From the NCBI GenBank assembly GCA_037384645.1, contig JARRNT010000080.1:1-12400 (forward strand): DNA of 12,400 bases, written 5' to 3'. Every line of letters begins with the position of its first letter. Positions within the stretch are counted from its first letter, which is position 1. Source of the stretch: RI-92 sp037384645 (lineage in GTDB: Bacteria > Pseudomonadota > Gammaproteobacteria > UBA6429 > Thiohalophilaceae). The notes below the pieces were generated by a model. It searched no databases. It had not been told where the DNA came from and saw only the letters and a program-made list of their open reading frames with translations. Shown here piece after piece: positions 1-5,914 of the stretch. Position numbers and translations under genes: made by a program.

Positions 1-744
1 CGCTTCCCTTGTTTGAGGATAGGCTGCAACTTTATGACCGGCCCCGGGTATGACAATCGAACGCGAACCGCCGATGGTACGCGTGATATTGCAGTGCAGA
101 CCTGGGCGGTAGGTATCATTCTGCCCCACGATTGCCAGTACCGGCACGTTGCCGGGTGCAGCGGGTTTGTCTGTCGAACCCTCGGTACAGGCGCTGCCCA
201 GGATAATCATCGCCCTGAAGCCGGGGCGTGACCAGTTATCCACCGCATTCCCCCCTTCACTGAAACCCATCAGGATAATACGGTCCTGATCCACCCAGGG
301 CAGTTTTCGCAGCTGCTGCAGGGCATTCCTCACCTCGGCAGTTCGCATATAAACTCGATCCGATAATGAACCTTCATCAGCGCAGGGCATTCTGTTACGT
401 GCAAAACTGTCCGGCATAAATACGGCGTAGCCCTGCTCAAGCATTAATTTTCGATAGCTTGTATCTTCACGCCCAATACCCGCACAGCCATGCAGATACA
501 GGGCAACAGGAATTTTTATATCAGCCCTGACTGCTTTTGAAGCCTGTGCCTGCCAGTCAAGGGTATGACGCCAGAATTTTTCCAGGTGATCACGCGTATA
601 CCGGGCCGGAATCGTATGATAGCCAAGCAACCAGGTCGCCTGTACAGGCGTTACCCCCTTCGGATATGGTGCCTGGCAACCGGCAAGCAATATAACAATT
701 AATGTGAATAATCCTGCGGGTTTTGACAATGAGAAAATCGACAT
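1..744 (-). CDS. Lipoprotein alpha/beta hydrolase, dienelactone-hydrolase-like (3' end outside window)
   Basis: Translating the minus strand from the ATG at 744 gives 248 codons with no stop before the window edge, so the C-terminus is missing. Residues 9-23 form a short hydrophobic signal ending in a lipobox (LLAGC, Cys23), so the protein is probably a lipid-anchored envelope protein. The hydrolase core follows: an oxyanion-type YLHGCAG (83-89), the segment FMPDSFARNRMPC (109-121) typical of dienelactone-hydrolase relatives, the nucleophile elbow GFSEGG with Ser162, an acidic candidate in GQND (Asp210) and the catalytic His in GAGH (His237). The full triad order Ser-Asp-His is therefore visible. 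The Shine-Dalgarno is weak (AAGAAAAA). The substrate cannot be read; the lipoprotein signal distinguishes it from cytosolic dienelactone hydrolases. The upstream neighbour on the same strand is the small membrane protein at 895-1383, separated by repeat debris. Confidence 0.85.
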   Translation of the reverse strand, partial: MSIFSLSKPAGLFTLIVILLAGCQAPYPKGVTPVQATWLLGYHTIPARYTRDHLEKFWRHTLDWQAQASKAVRADIKIPVALYLHGCAGIGREDTSYRKLMLEQGYAVFMPDSFARNRMPCADEGSLSDRVYMRTAEVRNALQQLRKLPWVDQDRIILMGFSEGGNAVDNWSRPGFRAMIILGSACTEGSTDKPAAPGNVPVLAIVGQNDTYRPGLHCNITRTIGGSRSIVIPGAGHKVAAYPQTREA

Positions 745-802
745 GCGTTTTTCTTGATAATAATACGAGCGTTATTTATATCTGATCTGGAGCCCGTTAG
801 TA

Positions 803-890
803 AATAGGGGACAGACGACGTTTTTCACGACAACTTGAGGAAGTTTTTACTCTGACACCAAATATTTGTATTCTAACCCCGGCTTTCTTG
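803..890. repeat. Composite of repeat fragments between two genes
   Basis: Three fragments of families seen elsewhere in the window lie side by side. Positions 803-820 hold the left arm of the GGGGACAGACCACG palindrome (one mismatch: GACGACG) without its right arm. Positions 844-865 hold TTTTTACTCTGACACCAAATAT, a one-mismatch copy of the 22-bp terminal repeat of the RAYT element at 5037-5907. Positions 872-882 read ATTCTAACCCC, like the ends of the double-hairpin repeats. This makes the intergenic space a landing or decay zone for the repeats. Confidence 0.6.
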
Positions 891-894
891 AAGA

Positions 895-1383
895 CTAAAA
901 ACCTACTGTCCTTTCTATTTTCAATCCTGGTTTAATTTTTTGCAAGGCATCACCAATACGATGTACAGGATTATTATAGTTAATAGGTATTTCGTATTTT
1001 CCCCCATCTCGAGTAACCAGGTAATATTTTGGTAGCGGCCGATTTTGAGCATGGGTGCGGATTTCAATTTTGATCACATCGTCAACAGCGATAGAATACG
1101 TCCATGCCGGATAGTTGTCCGGATATCTTGATTCAATGCGTTTGTCAGTAATAGTAAATTCGAATAGCGCGGGATGTTTATAGTTCCACCAGGCCAGCAT
1201 GAACAGAACTATACTCAATACTGCAAGTGCATACTGTGCCACCGCATAGATCTCTTTGATGTCTTCCTCCGGGAAAAAAGACACAATCAGAACGAACATT
1301 GCCGGAAATGTAATGCCAAGCAAAATAAGTTGAAATGCTGCCCATTTTCGTGACCGCTTGTATTGTAAAACGACGTTACCCAT
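895..1383 (-). CDS. Small membrane protein with two transmembrane helices and a C-terminal soluble domain, function unknown
   Basis: I do not recognise a named family. The ATG at 1383 (MGNVVLQYK) is preferred over an in-frame TTG at 1413 because it is a standard start and has a GAG-containing site just upstream; this gives 162 residues. A basic N-terminus (KRSRK, 9-13) precedes two hydrophobic stretches at about 15-37 and 47-67 joined by an acidic PEEDIKE loop, so both ends are probably cytoplasmic. Residues 70-158 form a soluble beta-rich part (FEFTITDKRIESRYP, then DDVIKIEIRTH and GGKYEIPINY) that recalls PH-like domains of small bacterial membrane proteins; that resemblance is an inference. 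The gene is flanked on both sides by repeat sequences. Confidence 0.6.
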   Translation of the reverse strand: MGNVVLQYKRSRKWAAFQLILLGITFPAMFVLIVSFFPEEDIKEIYAVAQYALAVLSIVLFMLAWWNYKHPALFEFTITDKRIESRYPDNYPAWTYSIAVDDVIKIEIRTHAQNRPLPKYYLVTRDGGKYEIPINYNNPVHRIGDALQKIKPGLKIERTVGF

Positions 1384-1473
1384 AATCACTCGATTAAAAT
1401 AATTACGCAACAAAAACCAAAACCGGAAACAGAAAGTAATTTACTCTAAATATTAGGTCAAATAATCGGGACT

Positions 1474-1528
1474 GCTAACAATTCTTTCTAATATTAGAGA
1501 AAACTGTGTTCTGACCCCGGTTTTGGGG
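1474..1528 (+). repeat. Hairpin-less (empty or deleted) version of the double-hairpin repeat
   Basis: The segment CTAATATTAGAGAAAACTGTG joins directly to TTCTGACCCCGGTTTT. In the copy at 11931-12029 the same two flanks, with one base changed in the left one, are separated by 59 bp carrying two stem-loops. The join falls on GTG, which is present at both edges of the extra 59 bp, so this site is either an unoccupied target or a deletion between 3-bp repeats. Confidence 0.65.
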
Positions 1529-1622
1529 ACATACCACTATCATGGTCTAAAGTATAAATTAAGCTGTTACATAGGATTGATTCAAGCCGCACTGCGTATT
1601 TTTAATATTTCTGGACGGGACA

Positions 1623-1733
1623 ATGGGAACATTGATTAGGCGACGGCCGGTCTTGGCGTACTATGCATTGACCCTGGCCATTTCCTGGGGCTATTGGTTG
1701 ATGATGATCGCCCGCGGTGATCACAGTCAATAG
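1623..1733 (+). pseudogene. N-terminal remnant of a CPBP-type intramembrane protease
   Basis: From the ATG at 1623 the plus strand reads 36 residues, including RRRPVLAYYALTLAISWGYWL, then stops at TAG 1731-1733. The pattern of a basic RRRP followed by a first membrane helix with AxSWG is typical of the start of CPBP (CAAX-protease-like) membrane proteins, which are normally over 200 residues. The sequence is cut exactly where a palindromic repeat begins; that repeat supplies the stop codon. None of the catalytic motifs (EExxxR and later His) is present, so it cannot be active. The family call rests on a short stretch and is moderate. Confidence 0.55.
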
Positions 1734-1792
1734 GGGACAGACCACGATTAATCTCTCTCGTCTGATCTAACAAACGTGGTCTGTCCCCTATT
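1729..1792. repeat. Palindromic element, copy A (18-bp perfect arms, 28-nt centre)
   Basis: The arms AATAGGGGACAGACCACG (1729-1746) and its exact reverse complement (1775-1792) enclose 28 nt. A second copy at 3179-3241 agrees in nearly all positions, including the non-palindromic centre, so this is a mobile or propagated unit and not a chance hairpin. It lies at the junction of two gene fragments (CPBP remnant to the left, IS91-type remnant to the right). GGGGACAGACC-type ends occur beside RAYT transposases, and copy B adjoins a RAYT fragment. Confidence 0.85.
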
Positions 1793-1965
1793 ACCACACC
1801 TTGCGGCGGAGCACGTGCATCCGAGCATTTTACGGCTTCCTGGGGTTCGTCTTTTTTCTTCAGATGTTCGAGAATCTTCTTGATAACCACCGGGTCTTCT
1901 ATACTCGCAAGTACCTTTACCTGCCCACCGCGGTGGGTGCAGGTTTCTGTGCCAGGTGAATTATG
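1793..1965 (-). pseudogene. C-terminal remnant of an IS91-family transposase
   Basis: The minus strand reads ETCTHRGGQVKVLASIEDP followed by VVIKKILEHLKKKDEPQEA and ending SDARAPPQ. This is the layout of the C-terminal tail of IS91-type transposases: a Cys-x-x-Cys-Gly-Gly finger, then IEDPxVIxKILxHL and a terminal RAPP. The second Cys of the finger is replaced by Arg (THRGG), a sign of decay, and the catalytic HUH/YY part is absent. The reading frame runs on into palindrome A, which replaces the original end. Confidence 0.65.
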
Positions 1966-2018
1966 ATAAAACTTAAATACTTTATACTATACATATAACT
2001 GGTTTCCCAGCAGTGTTT

Positions 2019-2023
2019 AAGGA
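2019..2023 (+). promoter_or_regulatory. Ribosome binding site of the lpxD-like gene
   Basis: AAGGA lies 9 nt before the ATG at 2033 and supports that start. The AT-rich stretch at 1960-1997 (several TATACT/TATAAC-like hexamers) could hold a promoter, but no clear -35/-10 pair can be singled out. Confidence 0.5.
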
Positions 2024-2032
2024 TAATTAAGA

Positions 2033-3047
2033 ATGTCTACCATTAAAGCATCAGAAATATTCGCAGAATTCTCAACTAGCGAATTTGTTCAGGGGATGGA
2101 AGGGCCCGATTTAGATATCCATGGCTTTGTGCCGGCGCAAAAGGCGGAAAATAATACACTCGTCTTTGTCGATAAGGAAAAATACATGGCATCTATCAGT
2201 TCAGATGCCAAATGCTGTGTTGTCACGACTCCTCAGATTGCAGAGCAATACCAGCCAAAACGACCTAATCAGACATTCTTACTTACCAGGTCAGTGCCGA
2301 TGGCGCACGCATTGATACGGCAACGATACGGGGACAGAGATTATCACAAGGAAGAATGGCAGGGGATTCATGAAACTGCAGTCGTACATGACACAGCAAA
2401 GATAGGCAGTAATGTGATCATCGGACCGGGGGCGGTGATCGGCGCGAACGTGAACATTGGCCAGGGATCAGTCATCATGGCCAGGGCAGTAATAGAGCAT
2501 GATGCGTATATCGATGAAGACGTGATCATACACCCCGGCGCGATTATTGGTTACGGCTCACGCATAGGCAAGCGTAGTCAGATAAAATCCGGTGCTGTGC
2601 TCGGTGGGGAAGGGTTTGGATTCTCACAGGATGCAAAACGCGTGAGTCATCGAATTCCTCAAATGGGTATTGTCGTCATAGAGGATGATGTCATTATTGG
2701 TTCAAATTGTTGTATAGACCGCGCCACCTATGACGATACCCGAATTGGACGGGGTACGAAAATGGACAATCTGTGTCACATAGCACATAACGTCAGGATT
2801 GGGGAAGACTGTTTATTAACCGCCGGGTTTATCGTGGCGGGCTCGGCGACGCTTGGCGACAGAATTATTGCGAGTGGGCAGGTGGGAATACTGGATCATC
2901 TTGATATCGCGTGGCATGTATGCAGGCCTGCCGATTCAGCCCTTAGGTCAATACATGAAAAACGCGGCCGTGGTGAAGAAACTTTCTGAACTAAGAAAGA
3001 AGGTCATTGACCTGGAGAAACAGCTTAAACAGGAACGCAAAGTATAA
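2033..3047 (+). pseudogene. lpxD: UDP-3-O-acylglucosamine N-acyltransferase (LpxD), frameshifted by a C-terminal deletion
   Basis: LpxD adds the N-linked 3-hydroxyacyl chain to UDP-acylglucosamine in lipid A synthesis. Residues 1-110 match the uridine-binding N-terminal domain; hexapeptide repeats of the left-handed beta-helix run from about 113 to 293. Family marks are GGEGFGF (191-197), the DNLCHIAHN segment with the catalytic-type His252, and GILDHLDIA with His289. After DIA (codon ending 2911) the frame is wrong: the in-frame product ends at 2989 with an unrelated tail (WHVCRPADSALRSIH, then 10 residues). In the next frame, from 2916, the normal ending is intact: MYAGLPIQPLGQYMKNAAV, then a coiled helix to LKQERKV and stop TAA 3045-3047. 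Relatives have roughly 15-20 residues between these parts, so a deletion of non-triplet length removed them. The gene stands outside the usual bamA-lpxD-fabZ-lpxA cluster, so another lpxD must serve the cell. Confidence 0.8.
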
Positions 3048-3178
3048 GCATACTATGCTCTTTAACCTTCCAGCTCTTATAAAGGATTTTGTACGGGGCT
3101 AAAATTTTCTGTCTTAAGGCTTCTCACAATCCAGTTCATAGCTTGCCAGGTTGCCCCGTTCGAGATTGCTCTTCGGTA
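3048..3178. other. Intergenic stretch with no recognised gene
   Basis: Nothing convincing is visible. AGCATACTATGCT at 3048-3060 is a small palindrome just after the lpxD stop, but it lacks a good T-tract. On the minus strand the frame from about 3175 down to a TAA near 3117 reads PKSNLERGNLASYELDCEKP and stop, which looks protein-like and may be the tail of a lost gene, but I cannot assign it. Confidence 0.3.
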
Positions 3179-3241
3179 AATAGGGACACACCACGATTAA
3201 TCTCACTCGTCTGATCTAACACACGTGGTCTGTCCCCTATT
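3179..3241. repeat. Palindromic element, copy B
   Basis: This is the same unit as 1729-1792: the right arm CGTGGTCTGTCCCCTATT (3224-3241) is identical, the left arm has one base missing and one changed (AATAGGGACACACCACG), and the central 28 nt differ at two positions. It directly abuts the broken end of a RAYT transposase fragment (stop codon 3247-3249), as expected if the palindrome is the terminus of that transposon family. Confidence 0.85.
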
Positions 3242-3246
3242 ACTAT

Positions 3247-3333
3247 TCAGAAAAAACAGGCATCACGGTTGTTACCGCGTTGAACAACATGGGCTGGAAT
3301 TCCAGCCAGATACATCCTTGGCTTGCGTGGCAT
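3247..3333 (-). pseudogene. N-terminal remnant of a RAYT (REP-associated Y1) transposase
   Basis: The minus strand from the ATG at 3333 reads MPRKPRMYLAGIPAHVVQRG then NNRDACFF and TGA. This is the typical RAYT start; the intact copy at 5047-5757 begins MARLPRLCLPGIPQHVIQRG then NNRQVCFA, so 17 of the first 28 residues agree. The leader is also shared: ACAAGGAGTGTG lies just before both start codons and contains the Shine-Dalgarno. Everything after residue 28, including the HUH motif and catalytic Tyr, is gone and the sequence continues into palindrome B. The upstream leader holds a hairpin ATCGGC-ttcct-GCCGAT (3368-3384). Confidence 0.85.
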
Positions 3334-3440
3334 AACACACTCCTTGTGTTAATTACGAATTGTGAATATCGGCTTCCTGCCGATGCGATAAAACTATAAC
3401 AAATTCTTGGGAGTGGTCAATTAAAAATCACTCCGACCCC
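3334..3440. repeat. Leader and right end of the degenerate RAYT element
   Basis: Between the transposase remnant and the CoA-binding fragment lie a 6-bp hairpin (3368-3384), an inverted pair GGAGTG/CACTCC (3410-3415, 3429-3434) and the end CACTCCGACCCC (3429-3440). Read in reverse this end is GGGGTCGGAGTG, close to the GGGGTCAGAGTA end of the intact element at 5043. The element thus appears to stop at about 3440, exactly where the neighbouring gene becomes recognisable. Confidence 0.5.
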
Positions 3441-3452
3441 TTTAACTCTCCA

Positions 3453-3710
3453 GTGGAGAGTGTTCTCGGCGAAAAAGCGTACCCTGAGATATCGGAAGTG
3501 CCCAGACGAATCGATCTGGTGAATGTGTTTCGCGCCCCGGAGTATGTGGATCCCATTGTCGATGCCTGTATTGCCCTGAACATTCCTGCGCTGTGGTTGC
3601 AGGATGGTGTCATTAATGAGGCAGCAGCATTACGTGCTCAGGCTAGCGGGATTACTGTGGTGATGGATCGCTGTATTTATCGTGACTACAGTCAATTCAT
3701 AAGAGATTGA
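3453..3710 (+). pseudogene. CoA-binding (YccU-like, Rossmann) protein lacking its N-terminal half
   Basis: The readable protein is 85 residues from a GTG at 3453, containing VLGEKAYPEISEVP, IDLVNVFRAPEYV, ALWLQDGVINEAA and GITVVMDRCI. These match the second half of CoA-binding domain proteins (about 140 residues), where LGxxxYxxLxxIP, VDIFR, xWxQxGVxNEAA and VVMDRC occur in this order. The first Rossmann strand and its Gly-rich nucleotide loop, about 50-60 residues, are absent: upstream is the end of a RAYT element (3440). It is therefore most likely a truncated gene. The GTG lacks a convincing ribosome site, so a functional short protein is possible but less likely. The 3' end converges with the phosphoribosyltransferase. 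Confidence 0.7.
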
Positions 3711-3726
3711 GATCAGTTCTCAATCT
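3704..3726. terminator. Hairpin between convergent genes, spanning both stop codons
   Basis: AGATTGAGA (3704-3712), a 5-nt loop TCAGT and TCTCAATCT (3718-3726) form a perfect 9-bp stem. The plus-strand TGA (3708-3710) and the minus-strand TGA (3720-3722) both lie in the stem. It may act as a two-way transcription end, but there is no T-tract on either side. Confidence 0.45.
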
Positions 3727-4334
3727 ATCGTTAACAGACGATACACATCTTCCATGACCTTTTTTGATATATGCAGGCCATAGTCCTGGTGCATACGGTC
3801 GATAGCCGCATCGATGCAGGCCGGGATTGGCTGCATTTTTCTGACAAGGCCGAGAATGTCTTCAGTGATAGCCCAGGGGTAGGTTACCCATCGCCAGTGG
3901 GTGACTTCTTCGGCGTAATATTCCGGCACGACGCTTGAGGCAGTTTTGTGGTGGAGTACGGCGACACGGATGAGTGCCGGACTGAAACTCTGCAAATGCG
4001 ATAAGGCCAGTTGCAAGGTATCACCGGTATCATCGACATCATCGACCAGTAACACCGACATGCCACGGATATCGATATTTAACGGAATAGACAGTCTCGC
4101 CTGGTCGGTTTTGTCTGTCCCGGTATAGTGAGCGATACGGATACAAGTTAAGTTATAAATATCGAGATAGTCACAGAGCAGCCGAGCCGGGACAAAACCA
4201 CCTCGGGCAATGGCGATCACAACCTCAGGACAGAAGCGATCAGCCTGTATCGCCCTGGCCAGATGACGTGACAGATTCTGTATTTTCGCTAGTGTCAGTA
4301 CTTCGATGTTGCTGAGCAGGCGATCAGGCGTCAT
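3720..4334 (-). CDS. Phosphoribosyltransferase-family protein
   Basis: The 204-residue cytosolic protein carries the PRPP-binding signature VLLVDDVDDTGDT (94-106), preceded by the type I PRTase strand VVIAIARGGFVPARLL (38-53). Such enzymes move a base onto PRPP; the closest general type is the xanthine/hypoxanthine or COG2236-like group, but the C-terminal base-recognition hood (THWRWVTYPWAITEDI) does not let me name the base. The gene follows the S30AE-cold-shock gene by 12 nt on the same strand, so the two are probably co-transcribed and share the FNR-type control upstream. The ATG at 4334 has only a weak ribosome site, compatible with translational coupling. Confidence 0.85.
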   Translation of the reverse strand: MTPDRLLSNIEVLTLAKIQNLSRHLARAIQADRFCPEVVIAIARGGFVPARLLCDYLDIYNLTCIRIAHYTGTDKTDQARLSIPLNIDIRGMSVLLVDDVDDTGDTLQLALSHLQSFSPALIRVAVLHHKTASSVVPEYYAEEVTHWRWVTYPWAITEDILGLVRKMQPIPACIDAAIDRMHQDYGLHISKKVMEDVYRLLTID

Positions 4335-4346
4335 GTCTTGCGAGAA

Positions 4347-4916
4347 TCACCGTGTGACGGTGTGATGCTTGCCTTCGATATGCACCGAACTGGCTTGCGG
4401 TCCCTGATCGCCATTGGTCTCGGTGAAGTGAACACTGGCACCTGGCTCCAAGTCATCAAACTCTGCATTTATGACACTGTTGCGATGGAAGTAAATTTCC
4501 CGACCATCGTGTGTCTGGATGACACCGTAATTCTGCTCCGGGATCAGTTTTGCAATATGTCCGTGCGGTTCCGCCTCATGGTGTTTCACCTTACCACGGT
4601 GGCGTCGGCTGTGGTCTTCCAACTGGCGACGCGCCGCATCAAAGGCATCGCGGATAGCGACATAAATATCTTCATGGGCATGGTGTTCGTCTGGCTGACG
4701 CGCAACCACGATCTCATGGCCGGGCAAGGTGATATCGATGTGGATGGAAAATAATTTCCCATGATGGTGGCGTTTGTGCGGGGCTTCGATCACAACCCGG
4801 CAGCTGGTGATATTGTCCGTAAAGTGTTCCAGTTTCTGGACCCGCTCACGGATAATGGCATCCACTGCTTCAGATGGCGGCATATCGCGATAGGTGATTT
4901 GCAATGGAATTTGCAT
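4347..4916 (-). CDS. Ribosome-hibernation (S30AE/HPF-RaiA) domain fused to a cold-shock domain
   Basis: The 189-residue protein has two parts. Residues 3-105 resemble the S30AE fold: a first strand PLQITYRDMPPSEAVDAII, a basic RVQKLEHF helix, VVIEAPHKRHHHGKLFSIHI and the final helix AIRDAFDAARRQLEDH. Residues 117-182 are a cold-shock fold with an RNP1-like NYGVIQTHDG (129-138) and an RNP2-like IYFHRNSVI (141-149), then SVHFTETNGDQGPQASSV. The linker (103-118) is rich in His, Arg and Lys. The S30AE domain binds the 30S decoding region in stasis; the cold-shock domain suggests extra RNA contact. The fusion is recurrent in proteobacteria and differs from the dimerising C-terminus of long HPF. 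The ribosome site AGGAGGT is strong, just upstream of the ATG at 4916. It is probably the first gene of a two-gene operon. Confidence 0.85.
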   Translation of the reverse strand: MQIPLQITYRDMPPSEAVDAIIRERVQKLEHFTDNITSCRVVIEAPHKRHHHGKLFSIHIDITLPGHEIVVARQPDEHHAHEDIYVAIRDAFDAARRQLEDHSRRHRGKVKHHEAEPHGHIAKLIPEQNYGVIQTHDGREIYFHRNSVINAEFDDLEPGASVHFTETNGDQGPQASSVHIEGKHHTVTR

Positions 4917-4947
4917 AGATACCTCCTGTTTAGTTATCTATATACTC

Positions 4948-4953
4948 AGATTA
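4948..4953 (-). promoter_or_regulatory. Candidate -10 element of the hibernation-gene promoter
   Basis: TAATCT on the minus strand starts 28.5 bp from the centre of the FNR box at 4975-4988. This is the spacing of class II FNR promoters, in which the box replaces the -35 element. The hexamer itself matches the consensus only partly, so the call depends on the spacing. Confidence 0.35.
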
Positions 4954-4974
4954 ATACGGCAGGACGGAAATACG

Positions 4975-4988
4975 TTGATTTCGATCAA
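4975..4988 (-). promoter_or_regulatory. FNR/ANR-type operator upstream of the hibernation operon
   Basis: Read on the coding (minus) strand the site is TTGATCGAAATCAA, a perfect match to the FNR consensus TTGAT-N4-ATCAA. Its centre is 65 bp before the start codon at 4916, leaving room for a class II promoter with the start of transcription near 4940. No other perfect FNR box was seen in the window. It suggests induction of the operon under low oxygen by an FNR, ANR or Dnr-type regulator. Confidence 0.75.
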
Positions 4989-5036
4989 GAGAGCTGAAAA
5001 GACAAGTAAGCGTATAGCGATTAAAATTTCTTATGA

Positions 5037-5907
5037 ATATTTGGGGTCAGAGTAAAAACTCATTTGACGATTCTGATTTTGGCTTAGGTCCCCTTTTTAA
5101 CGTACTGGCCCTGCGCCCACTCAATTGTGCAATTTCTTGTTTGAATCGTTCATTACCCAGCGCCATACCCTGATTCACAGCTTGACGGATTTGCGTCAAT
5201 AGTGTCAGATCCATATGACCCCGGAATAACTCACGATATGCACGAGCTCGCGATTCAGGAGTATCCCCCAACGCAGTATATACCTCATGCGGCGTCCAAA
5301 GACGCGCCGGCTGTCCCAAACCATTCGAGCGAAAACTGGACCATGCATACTCACCCGGCGCCGGTACCATCCCCGCCCTGACGGGATTCATTTCAATATA
5401 GCGCTGACATTGCAGGAAATATTCCTCCGCCGACACGACACAGGATTTGAAACGCCCCTCCCATAAGGTACCCGTTCTATGATACGTAGAGTTGAAATAG
5501 CGAACGTAATGACGACCCAGTGTCTGTATTAATTTCGAGATACCATCTGCTGTTTCCGCGGTCATTAGCAGGTGCACATGATTGGTCATAAACACCCATG
5601 CATGGATATGCACTCTATATTTGCTGGCATATTCCGCCAACCAGTGAGCGTAGGCTGCAAAATCCTCATTGGATGCAAAACAGACCTGACGATTGTTGCC
5701 ACGTTGAATCACATGCTGGGGAATACCCGGTAAGCAAAGCCGTGGTAATCGTGCCATCTCACACTCCTTGTAAGATGCTGTTACAGGGGAAAGAATCGCG
5801 ATTATATTGATGATATTGATTTTGTGCTGTCAGTTATGGATGACATCCGGGTAGGAAAATGCTGACGGTTTTCTGGGTTTAAGAATTTTTACTCTGACCC
5901 CAAATAT
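5037..5907 (-). mobile_element. RAYT-type element bounded by perfect 22-bp inverted repeats
   Basis: The left end (5037-5058) and right end (5886-5907) are exact reverse complements over 22 bp, core TTTTTACTCTGACCCC followed by AAATAT. They enclose 871 bp with a single transposase gene. The transposase stop codon (TGA, 5047-5049) lies inside the left repeat, which encodes its last residues FLL. Inverted ends of this kind are unusual for single-strand Y1 transposons of the IS200/IS605 group, which carry subterminal hairpins, but are in keeping with RAYT genes flanked by inverted REP sequences. Confidence 0.75.
5047..5757 (-). CDS. REP-associated tyrosine transposase (RAYT, Y1/IS200-like)
   Basis: The 236-residue protein begins MARLPRLCLPGIPQHVIQRG, the RAYT signature, and has the HUH metal-binding motif in MTNHVHLLM (His60 and His62) and the probable nucleophile Tyr120 in QRYIEMNPVRAGMV. 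Between them lie SKLIQTLGRHYVRYFN and TGTLWEGRFKS, also typical of the family. Such enzymes cut single-stranded DNA at REP hairpins. All key residues are present, so it looks intact. The basic C-terminus (RASTLKRGPKPKSESS) may contact DNA. The ribosome site AAGGAG precedes the ATG, within a leader shared with the remnant at 3247-3333. It is the likely driver of the repeats seen through the window. Confidence 0.92.
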   Translation of the reverse strand: MARLPRLCLPGIPQHVIQRGNNRQVCFASNEDFAAYAHWLAEYASKYRVHIHAWVFMTNHVHLLMTAETADGISKLIQTLGRHYVRYFNSTYHRTGTLWEGRFKSCVVSAEEYFLQCQRYIEMNPVRAGMVPAPGEYAWSSFRSNGLGQPARLWTPHEVYTALGDTPESRARAYRELFRGHMDLTLLTQIRQAVNQGMALGNERFKQEIAQLSGRRASTLKRGPKPKSESSNEFLL

Positions 5908-5908
5908 C
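5851..5908 (+). repeat. 58-bp repeat containing the right end of the RAYT element
   Basis: From 5851 to 5908 the sequence agrees with 9541-9598 at 54 of 58 positions by eye, starting AGGAAAATGCTGACG and ending ACTCTGACCCCAAATATC. The match extends about 35 bp inward of the 22-bp terminal repeat, so the copy at 9541 is a solo end of the same element, without a transposase. Confidence 0.8.
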
Positions 5909-5914
5909 TTAGGT

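Noticed and set aside
1384..1413. A ten-residue longer start for the small membrane protein (TTG at 1413)
   Set aside because: TTG is a rare start with no ribosome site visible before it; the ATG at 1383 is better placed.
1636..1890. An 84-codon minus-strand frame taken as one protein
   Set aside because: Only its first third is protein-like (IS91 tail); the rest is the palindrome and the antisense of the CPBP remnant.
2019..2989. LpxD as a normal complete gene of 318 residues
   Set aside because: The tail after residue 293 has no family resemblance and the genuine ending is present in another frame.
4338..4754. A 138-codon plus-strand frame
   Set aside because: It is antisense to the S30AE-cold-shock gene, which has a strong ribosome site and clear domains.
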